Assembly (NCBI RefSeq): GCF_965223285.1
Contig: NZ_OZ244997.1
Coordinates: 1,674,001-1,738,000 of the forward strand
Source: Leptofilum sp965223285
Lineage (GTDB): Bacteria; Chloroflexota; Anaerolineae; Promineifilales; Promineifilaceae
Direction: 5' to 3'
DNA length: 64,000 nucleotides
The position numbers and the translations under genes were made by a program. The notes under the pieces were generated by a model. The model was not told the origin of the DNA. It made no database searches and saw nothing but the letters and a program-made list of their open reading frames with translations. Shown piece by piece: positions 26,097 to 34,399 of this stretch. The first letter of the stretch is position 1. Every line of letters starts with the position of its first letter.

Positions 26097-26123
26097 TTAG
26101 CACTCTTGTTAATTGAGTGCTAA
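26097..26123 (-). promoter_or_regulatory. CIRCE operator (HrcA binding site)
   Basis: A perfect CIRCE: TTAGCACTC, nine bases, GAGTGCTAA. It is the known HrcA operator and lies upstream of hrcA, so the chaperone operon should be derepressed on heat or protein-folding stress. Confidence 0.97.
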
Positions 26124-26199
26124 TGAGGTACTTCAAATATCATAACATGCCGCTTGGCGAGCGTCAAATAAGAACAATGTTAGATCGAGGGGGAGAGTG

Positions 26200-27684
26200 C
26201 TAATCTTGAGAGGTGGCAGATGTGGTTTCAGACGGCCGTATTTCTTGCAAAGGTTCCGGCAACGGCTCTTTGCGGCTTTTGCGTTCCACAATTTGCCAAA
26301 AGGTGCGCAAAATAATCTTGATATCCAGCAAGATGGACCAATTTTCCATATACCACAAATCATACTTGGTGCGTTCCGCAATGGAGGTATCGCCCCGTAG
26401 GCCATTGACCTGTGCCCAGCCCGTCATGCCGCCTTTCTCCTGATGCCGATCCATGTAACGCGGCACTGTTTGGCGAAACTCATCAACATAATGCGCTTGC
26501 TCTGGCCGTGGGCCGACAAGACTCATTTCGCCCAGCAGCACATTGATCAAATTAGGCAATTCATCTGCCTCAATTTTACGAATCAACGTTCCTAGCTTCG
26601 TTTGGCGCGGGTCGTTATCTGTCGTCCAGCCAGGACCATCGCGTTCCGCATCCCGGCGCATTGAACGGAATTTGATCATGCGGAACGGTTTAGCATCTAG
26701 GCCCATCCGCTCCTGCACAAAAAAGACTGGCCCGGGCGATTCCAGCTTGATGGCTACGGCAATGAGCAGCATGAGCGGCGACAGCAGCACCAAGCCTAAG
26801 GCCGATCCCATAAAATCCATTAGCCGCTTGAAAATGAGTAGGTAGCCACGCAAGGAATAATCCCGCACCGAAAGCAGCGGCAGGCCGCCTAATTCATCAA
26901 TACTGGCCTGAGAGGTGACAAATTGGAAAACATCGGGGAAGATTTTGATGGAAACACGCCCACGTTCACAGTAAGAAATAACCCGCACGGTTTCCCGATG
27001 CCCCTTCTCTGGCATAGCAATGATGACTTCATCCAGGCCCAAATTATCGATCAGCGTTGGCAAATCTTCCGGGCTACCCAACACGGGCACACCACCAACC
27101 TCACGGCCGTTTTCAACCCCATTCACCACGCCCAGCAGCTCATACCCCAGATAAGGTGAGCGCAAGATTCGCTGAACAACCACTTGGGCCATATCGCCCG
27201 TGCCCACCACAATCACACGATCTTTGCCCCAACCCCGGTGGCGCAACGCTGTACGCAGCATTTGGTGCGCCAAGCGGCCCAACAACAGCAGGATGATGGC
27301 CAATACCCAGGCATAAATGATCATCGCCCGCGGATAGTCTAGAATGACCCGATCATTTTTGAATAAAAAGGTAGAGACGGCTACGGCAACCAACGTCCCA
27401 ATGGAAACGGCCGCAAATACATAATACAATTGATCGACGCGTGAAACTGCACGGGGGATGTAGTAAAGTCGGTAGAAGAACAGAGCAACAACCACCGAAA
27501 TCACCTGCACAACCAGCAAGCCGCTGTAAGCCGTTAGGGGCACATTCACAGCTAGAGGCTCTGGCCAATCAATTTGCGCCCGTAGCTGGTACGCCAGCAC
27601 AAACGCAACTGCTACCAACAGGGCATCTAGAATGACCAATGAGATGGTATAAATGGTGCGAATCCGCTGGTTGGACATGCCCAT
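26200..27684 (-). CDS. polyprenyl glycosylphosphotransferase (initiating sugar transferase)
   Basis: 494 residues. Four or five N-terminal membrane helices (residues 10-145), a Rossmann-like CoA-binding region (VIVVGTGDMAQVVVQRILR), a further helix (LVLLSPLMLLIAVAIKLES) and the catalytic bacterial sugar transferase domain with ESPGPVFFVQERMG, FRMIKFRSMR, DELPNLINVL, LVGPRPE and KGGMTGWAQVNGLRG. The family (WbaP/EpsL/GumD type) moves a sugar-1-phosphate from a nucleotide sugar to undecaprenyl phosphate, the first step of exopolysaccharide synthesis. No other polysaccharide genes are adjacent. Its stop overlaps a lone half-CIRCE (26195-26203). Confidence 0.93.
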   Translation of the reverse strand: MGMSNQRIRTIYTISLVILDALLVAVAFVLAYQLRAQIDWPEPLAVNVPLTAYSGLLVVQVISVVVALFFYRLYYIPRAVSRVDQLYYVFAAVSIGTLVAVAVSTFLFKNDRVILDYPRAMIIYAWVLAIILLLLGRLAHQMLRTALRHRGWGKDRVIVVGTGDMAQVVVQRILRSPYLGYELLGVVNGVENGREVGGVPVLGSPEDLPTLIDNLGLDEVIIAMPEKGHRETVRVISYCERGRVSIKIFPDVFQFVTSQASIDELGGLPLLSVRDYSLRGYLLIFKRLMDFMGSALGLVLLSPLMLLIAVAIKLESPGPVFFVQERMGLDAKPFRMIKFRSMRRDAERDGPGWTTDNDPRQTKLGTLIRKIEADELPNLINVLLGEMSLVGPRPEQAHYVDEFRQTVPRYMDRHQEKGGMTGWAQVNGLRGDTSIAERTKYDLWYMENWSILLDIKIILRTFWQIVERKSRKEPLPEPLQEIRPSETTSATSQD

Positions 27685-27786
27685 ATTGTATCAAACAGCA
27701 AGGGGGCAACCAACTGAGGAAACAACGGCCGTTCGTCGTTCAGCCAGTGTTAAACCTACGTCAACCGCACTTTAATAAATTGATCT

Positions 27787-27792
27787 TATAAT
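27787..27792 (+). promoter_or_regulatory. -10 box (TATAAT) upstream of the S41/PDZ protease
   Basis: A perfect TATAAT 31 bases before the start at 27823. The -35 region is weak (GTCAAC near 27760 at long spacing). Confidence 0.45.
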
Positions 27793-27822
27793 AGAGGGAA
27801 AATTCAACAACTGGAGCTTTTC

Positions 27823-29049
27823 ATGAATTCTCGCACCATCGTCGGTTATTTTTTTACCTTTATCGGCGCCATCATTATTTTTTCCACTGGCTACCTCATC
27901 GGGCAGTCCCCTAACGCCCCGATCCAGCTTTTTAGAGAAACGGCCGTTTCTGGCGGCGGCGAACAGTTTGAGCCATTTTGGGAAGTGTGGGAACTGGTTC
28001 ATGAACGATATTTGCGTCAGCCGGTTGATGACACAATTCTAATTGAAGGCGCAATTGACGGTATGTTAGCTACCCTTGACGACCCGCATACCCGCTACCT
28101 TTCCCCCCAAGATCAGCAAGCTGCCCAAGAGTCTATGGATGGCGAATTTCAGGGCATTGGTGCGGAGGTGGAGGATGTCGATGGCGCAATTACTGTCGTA
28201 ACACCCATTGATGGCTCTCCAGCACAAGCCGCTGGCATTCAGCCCGGCGATATATTGCGCGAGGCAGACGGTGTTGTACTCACCGGCATGGATGTGACCG
28301 AAGCAGCCGCCCTGGTGCGCGGCCCGGCTGGCACCACTGTGAGCCTTGTCGTAGAGCGAGACGGCGAGCTGCTCAACATCGACATCGTGCGGGATGTGAT
28401 CAAACTGGCAACGGTGCGGGGTGAAATTTTGGAAGAAGGCATTGCCTATGTGCGGTTAAGCCGGTTTGGCAACAACACTGATGAAGAATTGGATGAATTG
28501 CTTTCAGACCTGTTAGCAGAAAATCCATCTGGGCTTATTTTGGATCTACGACGCAACCCTGGCGGCTCGCTGGACACAACCGTGGAAATTGCCGACCAAT
28601 TTTTGGACGAGGGGCTGGTGCTGGTGGAGCAATTTGGTGATGGTGAAACACGGCCGTTTGAAGTAGACAACGACGGCCTGGCCCAGGACATCCCCATGGT
28701 CGTGCTCATTGACGAAGGGAGTGCTAGCGCCTCTGAGGTTTTGGCGGGGGCAATTCAGGATCGCGGGCGTGGGATCATCATTGGGCAAATTTCTTTTGGC
28801 AAGGGCACGGTGCAAACGTGGCACACCTTGTCTAATGATGGCGGTGTGCGCGTCACCATTGCTGAGTGGCTTACCCCAGAAGAATCTTCGATTGACCAAA
28901 TTGGTCTAACGCCAGATTACTTTATCCCCTTACCAGAACCCGCCGAAGGTGAAGAGTTGGAAGATACGCAGCTTGAGGCCGCCATCGACTTTTTGCTGGG
29001 CGAAACAATCGTCAGCGTGCCGCCGGAACCAGACCTGCAAGGTGAGTAG
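27823..29049 (+). CDS. S41 family C-terminal processing peptidase with PDZ domain
   Basis: 408 residues. One N-terminal membrane helix (residues 7-27) makes it an anchored extracytoplasmic protease. The PDZ domain spans about residues 100-185 (GIGAEVEDVDG, GSPAQAAGIQPGD). The catalytic core has GLILDLRRNPGG, the nucleophile Ser in DEGSASASEVL and the general-base Lys in SFGKGTVQTW, as in CtpA/Prc. Such enzymes trim or degrade envelope proteins. A T-rich -10 box lies upstream and a small membrane-protein gene follows by five bases. Confidence 0.93.
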   Translation: MNSRTIVGYFFTFIGAIIIFSTGYLIGQSPNAPIQLFRETAVSGGGEQFEPFWEVWELVHERYLRQPVDDTILIEGAIDGMLATLDDPHTRYLSPQDQQAAQESMDGEFQGIGAEVEDVDGAITVVTPIDGSPAQAAGIQPGDILREADGVVLTGMDVTEAAALVRGPAGTTVSLVVERDGELLNIDIVRDVIKLATVRGEILEEGIAYVRLSRFGNNTDEELDELLSDLLAENPSGLILDLRRNPGGSLDTTVEIADQFLDEGLVLVEQFGDGETRPFEVDNDGLAQDIPMVVLIDEGSASASEVLAGAIQDRGRGIIIGQISFGKGTVQTWHTLSNDGGVRVTIAEWLTPEESSIDQIGLTPDYFIPLPEPAEGEELEDTQLEAAIDFLLGETIVSVPPEPDLQGE

Positions 29050-29054
29050 AGTCG

Positions 29055-29576
29055 ATGGTATCTTCACGCTGGAATAAAAGAAACAATTCCATTTTGTATA
29101 CAGGCATGACAATCATCGGCAGTATCTTTGCGCTGTTTTGGATGCTGCTCATCTGGTTTGGGCTTGAAAGGAATTGGGTCTCGCTACTCATCACGGTTCT
29201 TTTAATTGGAGCAGTATTCTCATTAACATTTGCCTTGCAGAACCGCCATGCTAATGCGCTAATTCGAGTTCTGAAAATGGAATATACGGCCGTAGATTTT
29301 GCCTTGCGGCTGCTATTTAAGGAAAAACAAATTCGTTTTAATCGGCAGACGGAAGAAGAGTCAACACGCATTGAATTCTCGGGGCAAAGTCTGACGATGA
29401 CTGTACAGCCCTATTTCCTCCACAATTTCGTCGCTAATCAAAAAACACGCCCGCAGCCAGCTACCCTGCTCACGATTCGTGGTCTCAATGAACAAAACAA
29501 AGCGTTTGCTGAAATGCTTGCAGATTCAATAGATGAAATGGCGAAACAGAAAGCTCGCGTGGGGGCACCAGCCTAA
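29055..29576 (+). CDS. two-helix membrane protein, hypothetical
   Basis: 173 residues. Two hydrophobic segments near residues 15-36 and 42-61 are separated by LERN, forming a hairpin. The rest is soluble, with RLLFKEKQIRFNRQ and a final helix rich in charged residues. No family was recognised. The start ATG 29055 lies five bases after the protease stop, so both are probably on one transcript; a role linked to the protease is possible but unsupported. Confidence 0.75.
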   Translation: MVSSRWNKRNNSILYTGMTIIGSIFALFWMLLIWFGLERNWVSLLITVLLIGAVFSLTFALQNRHANALIRVLKMEYTAVDFALRLLFKEKQIRFNRQTEEESTRIEFSGQSLTMTVQPYFLHNFVANQKTRPQPATLLTIRGLNEQNKAFAEMLADSIDEMAKQKARVGAPA

Positions 29577-29594
29577 CTTATTGAAGGAGCGTTT

Positions 29595-31142
29595 TTGGCG
29601 ACCATTCTCATTACAGGGGCAACCGATGGCATTGGGCTGGCAATGGCCAGGCAGTACGGCAATGTCGGTCATCGCCTCATTTTGGTGGGCAGACGGCCGT
29701 TTCACACCTTAACCGATCCCCTTCCCCTATTCACGAAACAAAATTATTGCCAGGCTGATCTTGCCCAGCCAACAGCCAACGACACAGTTGCCAATTGGCT
29801 GCAATCCCAGCAAATTGAATCGCTCGATCTGCTCATCCACAATGCTGGAACAGGCTACTTCGGCTCGCTGGCGGCACAGACGCTGGACCAAATTGATGAG
29901 CTGCTCACCGTCAATTTGCACAGCCCAATTGCACTCACACACAAACTGTTTCCCTGGCTGTACAGAGCGCAGGGGCGGGTGGTTTTTGTGAGTTCGGTGG
30001 CAACGGCCGTTCCCACCCCGGAATATGCTGTTTATGGTGCCAGCAAAGCGGCACTGGAAGGGTTTGTCCGCAGTCTGCGCGTGGAGTGGCAAGGCAAGGT
30101 GACGGTGCAAACTATCAGCCCTGGAGCTACCCGCACCGGAATGCACCAAAAAATTGGCCTCACCCAAGCACAGATGAATTGGGAGAAGTTCCCATCGGCA
30201 GAAACCGTCGCCAGCAAAATAATTCGCACGATTGATAGCAAACGGCCGTCTGCCACCATTGGGTTTGGGAATAAGCTGCTGCGGTTTGTGGGGCGGAACG
30301 GCCGTTTCCTGCTCGATCCCGTTCTGCAAAAGAGCGCACCCCAACTTAATAGCCAAGCGCAACCTAAAACTCCGCCAACCTGCCTCATCACCGGCGCAGC
30401 CGACGGCATTGGTCGGGCATTAGCGTTTCGGTACGCTCAGGCAGGCTACCACATTGTCGGGCTAGACATCGACGAAAAAAAAGCCGCCCAAACCCACACG
30501 GAAATCGAGGCACTGGGCGGCAACGTGAATTTTGTCATTGGTGATTTGGGAAATCGCGCAGGCTTAGCTGCCATCTTGCCGCAACTGGCAACTTTTGCGC
30601 CCTTCAACTATGTTGTCCACAATGCAGGCATCAGTACCGTAGGACGATTTGAGACTGTGCCCCTTGAAAAACAACAGGCGGTGCTCCATCTCAATCTACA
30701 CGCACCTCTTTGGCTCACGGCCGAACTTTTCAAGCGAAATTGGCTCACGGCAAACGCCAGCTTTGTTTTTTTGTCGTCACTTTCCTACTTTGCCAGCTAC
30801 CCTGGGGCGGCGGTGTATGCTGCCAGCAAGGACGGCCTGGCCAACTACGCCCGCAGCTTGCAGGCGGCTTGGCAAGACGGCCGTTGCCTCACCGTATTCC
30901 CTGGCCCAACGCGCACCGCCCACGCCCGTCGCTACAGCCCAGACAACAGCCGTGAAGACGGCCGTATGCCCCCAGAAACGCTCGCCGAAGCCATTTTCCA
31001 CGCTGAACAAGCGGGGAAATCCCGTCTAATTCCTGGCACACAAAACAAAGTGATGGGTTTAGCAGGGCATCTCTTCCCTAACCTGTTGGAATTAGGCATG
31101 AAGAAAATGATTTTGGAGAAGTTAGATGGGGAGGTAATTTAG
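29595..31142 (+). CDS. fusion of two short-chain dehydrogenase (SDR) domains
   Basis: 515 residues with two complete classical SDR domains in tandem. Domain 1 (residues 1-235): TGATDGIG cofactor loop, NAGTG, catalytic YGASK. Domain 2 (about 255-515): TGAADGIG, NAGIS, catalytic YAASK with the preceding Ser in FLSSLSYF. Both therefore look active. The cofactor loop of domain 1 ends its second strand with GRR, which suggests NADP; domain 2 has DID, which suggests NAD. The start is TTG 29595 with GAAGGAG at 29583-29589. Four exact ACGGCCGT copies lie in this gene. Substrate unknown. Confidence 0.88.
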   Translation: MATILITGATDGIGLAMARQYGNVGHRLILVGRRPFHTLTDPLPLFTKQNYCQADLAQPTANDTVANWLQSQQIESLDLLIHNAGTGYFGSLAAQTLDQIDELLTVNLHSPIALTHKLFPWLYRAQGRVVFVSSVATAVPTPEYAVYGASKAALEGFVRSLRVEWQGKVTVQTISPGATRTGMHQKIGLTQAQMNWEKFPSAETVASKIIRTIDSKRPSATIGFGNKLLRFVGRNGRFLLDPVLQKSAPQLNSQAQPKTPPTCLITGAADGIGRALAFRYAQAGYHIVGLDIDEKKAAQTHTEIEALGGNVNFVIGDLGNRAGLAAILPQLATFAPFNYVVHNAGISTVGRFETVPLEKQQAVLHLNLHAPLWLTAELFKRNWLTANASFVFLSSLSYFASYPGAAVYAASKDGLANYARSLQAAWQDGRCLTVFPGPTRTAHARRYSPDNSREDGRMPPETLAEAIFHAEQAGKSRLIPGTQNKVMGLAGHLFPNLLELGMKKMILEKLDGEVI

Positions 31143-31206
31143 TGGTTTAGTAATTTTCTAGGGATTAAACAGGTTGTTCCAAAATCACCTTCTTTTTCCA
31201 AATGTC

Positions 31207-31226
31207 ATTCCCGTTTTCACGGGAAT
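31207..31226. repeat. ATTCCCG-N6-CGGGAAT palindrome, REP-like
   Basis: ATTCCCG at 31207-31213 and CGGGAAT at 31220-31226, preceded by GTC and followed by CC. It matches the common 'GTCATTCCCG...CGGGAATCC' intergenic palindrome found in many bacteria. It lies between convergent genes. Confidence 0.6.
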
Positions 31227-31269
31227 CCGCCACCTGGCAACTTGTGAATATCCGTTTCAAGAGGCTCAC

Positions 31270-31617
31270 TCAAGCCAACTCACCTTGATTTTTAAGAGAA
31301 TAAAGTTGCCAAAGAAGAAATGCCCCTATAATAATGGCAAAATAATTGACGCCACGCCCTATTGCAAAGGCATAAACAATAGCACCGAACATTTCCACTG
31401 CAATTACAAGCAAGACAGTCTGCTTGCCGTTTTTTAACAACCATGCCGCTAAAAGCGAAAGCAAACCAAGCAAGGTATTAAAAATCATATCTCCAACAAT
31501 TATCGAGGTGAATTCTGTTGTCAAACCCGAAAACAAGTGAATTAGTCCGGCAACAATACCCAAAATTCCGCCTATAATTAAGTATCGACTCAACGAAGCT
31601 ATAGACATAGTTTTCAT
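31270..31617 (-). CDS. small four-helix membrane protein, hypothetical
   Basis: 115 residues, nearly all hydrophobic, with four predicted helices (about residues 10-30, 36-62, 66-86, 88-107). It contains no charged catalytic motif. ATG 31617 has GGAAGA upstream; a second ATG three codons later is possible. Base composition is more A/T rich than its neighbours and there is no ACGGCCGT copy, so it may be a recent arrival. No family recognised. Confidence 0.65.
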   Translation of the reverse strand: MKTMSIASLSRYLIIGGILGIVAGLIHLFSGLTTEFTSIIVGDMIFNTLLGLLSLLAAWLLKNGKQTVLLVIAVEMFGAIVYAFAIGRGVNYFAIIIGAFLLWQLYSLKNQGELA

Positions 31618-31696
31618 GTTTAATCTTCCTTACCAGCTGTGGTACGCGTAATCGGCACAAGGTTTTTAAGGCCAAAATAATCAAATAAATACCCAA

Positions 31697-33442
31697 TTAC
31701 TTAGGTTTCACGGCCGTTTTCGCCCCATTGGCTACTGCCAAAATAGATTCAGCACCGCCACGGGCGTGTTCCCCCTGTGTGCCCAGCATGGCAGCCAGTT
31801 CCTGAATACGGCCGTCTCCCTCCAGCGCGTGAATGCGGGTGGTGGTACGGCCGTCTGCCTGCCCCTTGCTCACATGAAAATGCACATCCCCGTAGCCAGC
31901 TAGCTGGGGCAAATGGGTGACAACGATGACTTGATGATCGGCAACGGCCGTTAACCCCCACAGCTTGCGACCCACCACATCCCCCACGCGGCCACCAATC
32001 CCCTGGTCAATCTCGTCAAAGATGAGCGTGGGCGTTTTGTCTACCTGGGCCAACGCCGTTTTGAGGGCCAGCATGAGCCGCGCGGTTTCGCCACCGCTGG
32101 CAACTTTGGCCATTGGCTTAAGCGGTTCGCCGGGGTTGGTGGAGATGAGAAATTCCGCCTGGTCAAACCCGGTTTTATCAAAAGCAAGCCGCTCATGCTC
32201 CACATAAAGGCCATCGGCTTGGGTAACGCGCTCGAACTGCACTTCGAATTTGGCACCATCCATTTGCAGATCGGTGAGTTGGGTAACAACGGCCATTGCC
32301 AACCTCTCTGCCGCCGCCTGTCGCTTTTTCGAGAGTGCCAACGCCATTTCACCGCAGCGACGCAAGTAAGAATCTTCCGTTTTTACCAGTTCGGCAATGC
32401 GTTCTTCACTATTGTCGATGCGGGTTAACTCTGTTTTGGCACGGTCACACATGGCGAGAACGGCCGTAATATCTTCCCCATACTTCCGCTTGAGCTGGCC
32501 AATCAACTCTAGCCGCTCTTCCACAAAATCGAGCCGCTTGGGATTAAACTCCACCTCATCCAAATAACTTTGCAGCTCCGACGAAACCTCGCTCAGCTGG
32601 TAAATCAACCCTTGCAGCCGCTCTAGCAGCGGCCCTTGCGTCTCGTCATAGCGAGTCAATTGCACCAGCGACCGCTCCACCTGCCCCAACATGTCGGCAG
32701 CCGCCTGTGACTCATCATCCATGCCGGTGAGCAAATTGACGGCTTCAGAAGCAGCGCGCATAAGCTGTTCAGCATTGGCCAAGCGCGTGCGCTCGGCACG
32801 AAGCTCTTCCTCTTCGCCATCTTCCAGTCGGGCTGCTTCAATTTCCTCGATTTGGAAGCGCAGCATGTCGGCACGCTGGGCCAACATGCGCTCATTTTGG
32901 CGCAAGTCGGCCAGCTCACTTTCAATTTCCATGAGAGCAGTGATCTCTTTGGCGAGGGTTGCCCGTTCGGCCTGCACCCCCGCGTAGGAATCCAGCAGGG
33001 GCAAATGTGAACGGGGTTGCAGTAAGGAGAGATGCTCTCCCTGTCCATGAATATCAATCAGCGGCTCGGCCACATCACGCAGCACGGATAGGTTGACAGT
33101 ACGGCCGTTTACCCGACAAATGTTACGGCCGTTCAGCCGCAGCTCGCGAGAAAGAAACACAGATTGCCCATGCTCTTCATCCAAACCCTCTGCTTCCAAA
33201 ATGGGGCCAACAATCTTTTTGAGCGATGGCGACAACCTGAAGGTAGCTTCCACATACGCTTCGTTGGCCCCTGAGCGGACAAAGGTCGTGTCGGCGCGGC
33301 CACCCAGCATCAGCGTGACCGCATCCAGAATGATTGATTTACCAGCACCGGTTTCACCCGTCAGCACGTTAAACCCTTTGTGCAGCTTAACCCGCAGTTC
33401 GTCGATAATGGCAAAATTACGAATGTATAGTTCTGTTAACAT
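31697..33442 (-). CDS. recN: DNA repair protein RecN
   Basis: 581 residues, SMC-like. The N-terminal ATPase half has LTGETGAGKSIILDAVTL (Walker A) and LFLSRELRLNGRN-type sequence with the signature region; two long coiled-coil arms (about residues 150-370) flank the hinge. The C-terminal half has the signature VASGGETARLMLALKTAL, Walker B TLIFDEIDQGIGGR and the RecN end VTHLPQLAGYGDVHF. It acts at double-strand breaks in recombination repair. The gene has seven exact ACGGCCGT copies, one of the denser stretches. Confidence 0.95.
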   Translation of the reverse strand: MLTELYIRNFAIIDELRVKLHKGFNVLTGETGAGKSIILDAVTLMLGGRADTTFVRSGANEAYVEATFRLSPSLKKIVGPILEAEGLDEEHGQSVFLSRELRLNGRNICRVNGRTVNLSVLRDVAEPLIDIHGQGEHLSLLQPRSHLPLLDSYAGVQAERATLAKEITALMEIESELADLRQNERMLAQRADMLRFQIEEIEAARLEDGEEEELRAERTRLANAEQLMRAASEAVNLLTGMDDESQAAADMLGQVERSLVQLTRYDETQGPLLERLQGLIYQLSEVSSELQSYLDEVEFNPKRLDFVEERLELIGQLKRKYGEDITAVLAMCDRAKTELTRIDNSEERIAELVKTEDSYLRRCGEMALALSKKRQAAAERLAMAVVTQLTDLQMDGAKFEVQFERVTQADGLYVEHERLAFDKTGFDQAEFLISTNPGEPLKPMAKVASGGETARLMLALKTALAQVDKTPTLIFDEIDQGIGGRVGDVVGRKLWGLTAVADHQVIVVTHLPQLAGYGDVHFHVSKGQADGRTTTRIHALEGDGRIQELAAMLGTQGEHARGGAESILAVANGAKTAVKPK

Positions 33443-33479
33443 AGTTTTTTAAGAAGTAGGCAAGTATGGCCGTTTAACA

Positions 33480-34355
33480 TTATTTCATGTAAGAAAATAG
33501 TGCGCCACCGGCCACAAACAGGAAAATGCCTGGGCTAATTAACACAAATAAGCTGGAAAATCCAGCAAGTAAGATGATTGGCAATAACCATATAATTGTC
33601 CCTAATACCAACATGCCCACCATAATGTGCGGCAAATAACGGCCACGCCGCCGCCCAATGGCTTGCTTACTAAATCGGCCAATGAGCCGCCCTACAAGCC
33701 CCCCCGCAAAAATCATAATGAAGTAGGTAAAGAAACCGCCCCGCAAGCCTAATCGGGCTACTAAATAGCCAGCAATCAAACTTAAGACAAGGCCAATGGC
33801 AGGTGCAACCACGTAATCCAGCGTGGTCGCGTTGAAAAATATCTCTTCTTTTTCGCGAATGCAGTCCGGACAACTGTACCCAACTGGCGTTTTGATGGCA
33901 CAACTGCTGCAAATCGGTTTGTCGCAATTGTAGCAGCGCAGCGAGGTAGGCCGGTTGGGATGGCGATAGCAGGCGAGTTCAAACGCTTCTTCATCTTCGG
34001 GGGCAACGGCCGTATGCTCATGTTCTGTTGGCATTGGCTCAGGCTCTGGTTCAGTGACTTCGGCTTCTGGTTCCGGCTCAACTGCCCACTCTGGCACCGA
34101 TTCGCCGCGCAATTCTGCCAGGGCACGTACCGCTGGGGCAAAATCTGGCTTCAGCGACACCGCCTTTTTGTACGCTTCTTTTTGTTCAGCGGCATCATTT
34201 ATAACCTGCCCCAGCCCAAACCACGCCTCAGCTAAATCCGGGGCTTCATCTAGCAACTGCCGATAGAGTTGTGTCGCTGCGGCTCGTTTCCCTGAATCAG
34301 CCACCTTGTTTGCCTGGCGCAACATCGCGCGTATTCGGGGGTCTTGTAAATCCAT
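33480..34355 (-). CDS. TPR / B-box-like zinc finger / membrane protein
   Basis: 291 residues. A TPR-like helical start (residues 1-80, ALELAEAWFGLGQV-type pattern), an acidic Glu-Pro linker, a zinc-binding module (CYRHPNRPTSLRCYNCDKPI in part, then CSSC and CPDC) and three or four membrane helices at the C-terminus. Zinc modules of this B-box type in bacteria often precede membrane domains and are of unknown function. ATG 34355 is chosen so that the frame does not run into nadK. The gene lies between recN and nadK and is separated from nadK by a palindromic repeat. Confidence 0.8.
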   Translation of the reverse strand: MDLQDPRIRAMLRQANKVADSGKRAAATQLYRQLLDEAPDLAEAWFGLGQVINDAAEQKEAYKKAVSLKPDFAPAVRALAELRGESVPEWAVEPEPEAEVTEPEPEPMPTEHEHTAVAPEDEEAFELACYRHPNRPTSLRCYNCDKPICSSCAIKTPVGYSCPDCIREKEEIFFNATTLDYVVAPAIGLVLSLIAGYLVARLGLRGGFFTYFIMIFAGGLVGRLIGRFSKQAIGRRRGRYLPHIMVGMLVLGTIIWLLPIILLAGFSSLFVLISPGIFLFVAGGALFSYMK

Positions 34356-34368
34356 AAATTTTTTCCAC

Positions 34369-34397
34369 GTAGAGACATTGCAATGCAAGGTCTCTAC
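34369..34397. repeat. GTAGAGAC...GTCTCTAC palindromic repeat
   Basis: GTAGAGAC at 34369-34376 and GTCTCTAC at 34390-34397 flank an inner ATTGCAATGCAAG. I recognise the family (GTAGAGAC, TTGCAATGCAA, GTCTCTAC) as an abundant intergenic palindrome in cyanobacteria and some other phyla. It lies just after the nadK stop. Confidence 0.7.
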
Positions 34398-34399
34398 CA

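Noticed and set aside
31697..33442. Dense ACGGCCGT within recN as a special signal
   Set aside because: The gene has seven copies, but other genes such as the SDR fusion and AhpD-like gene are about as dense per kb.
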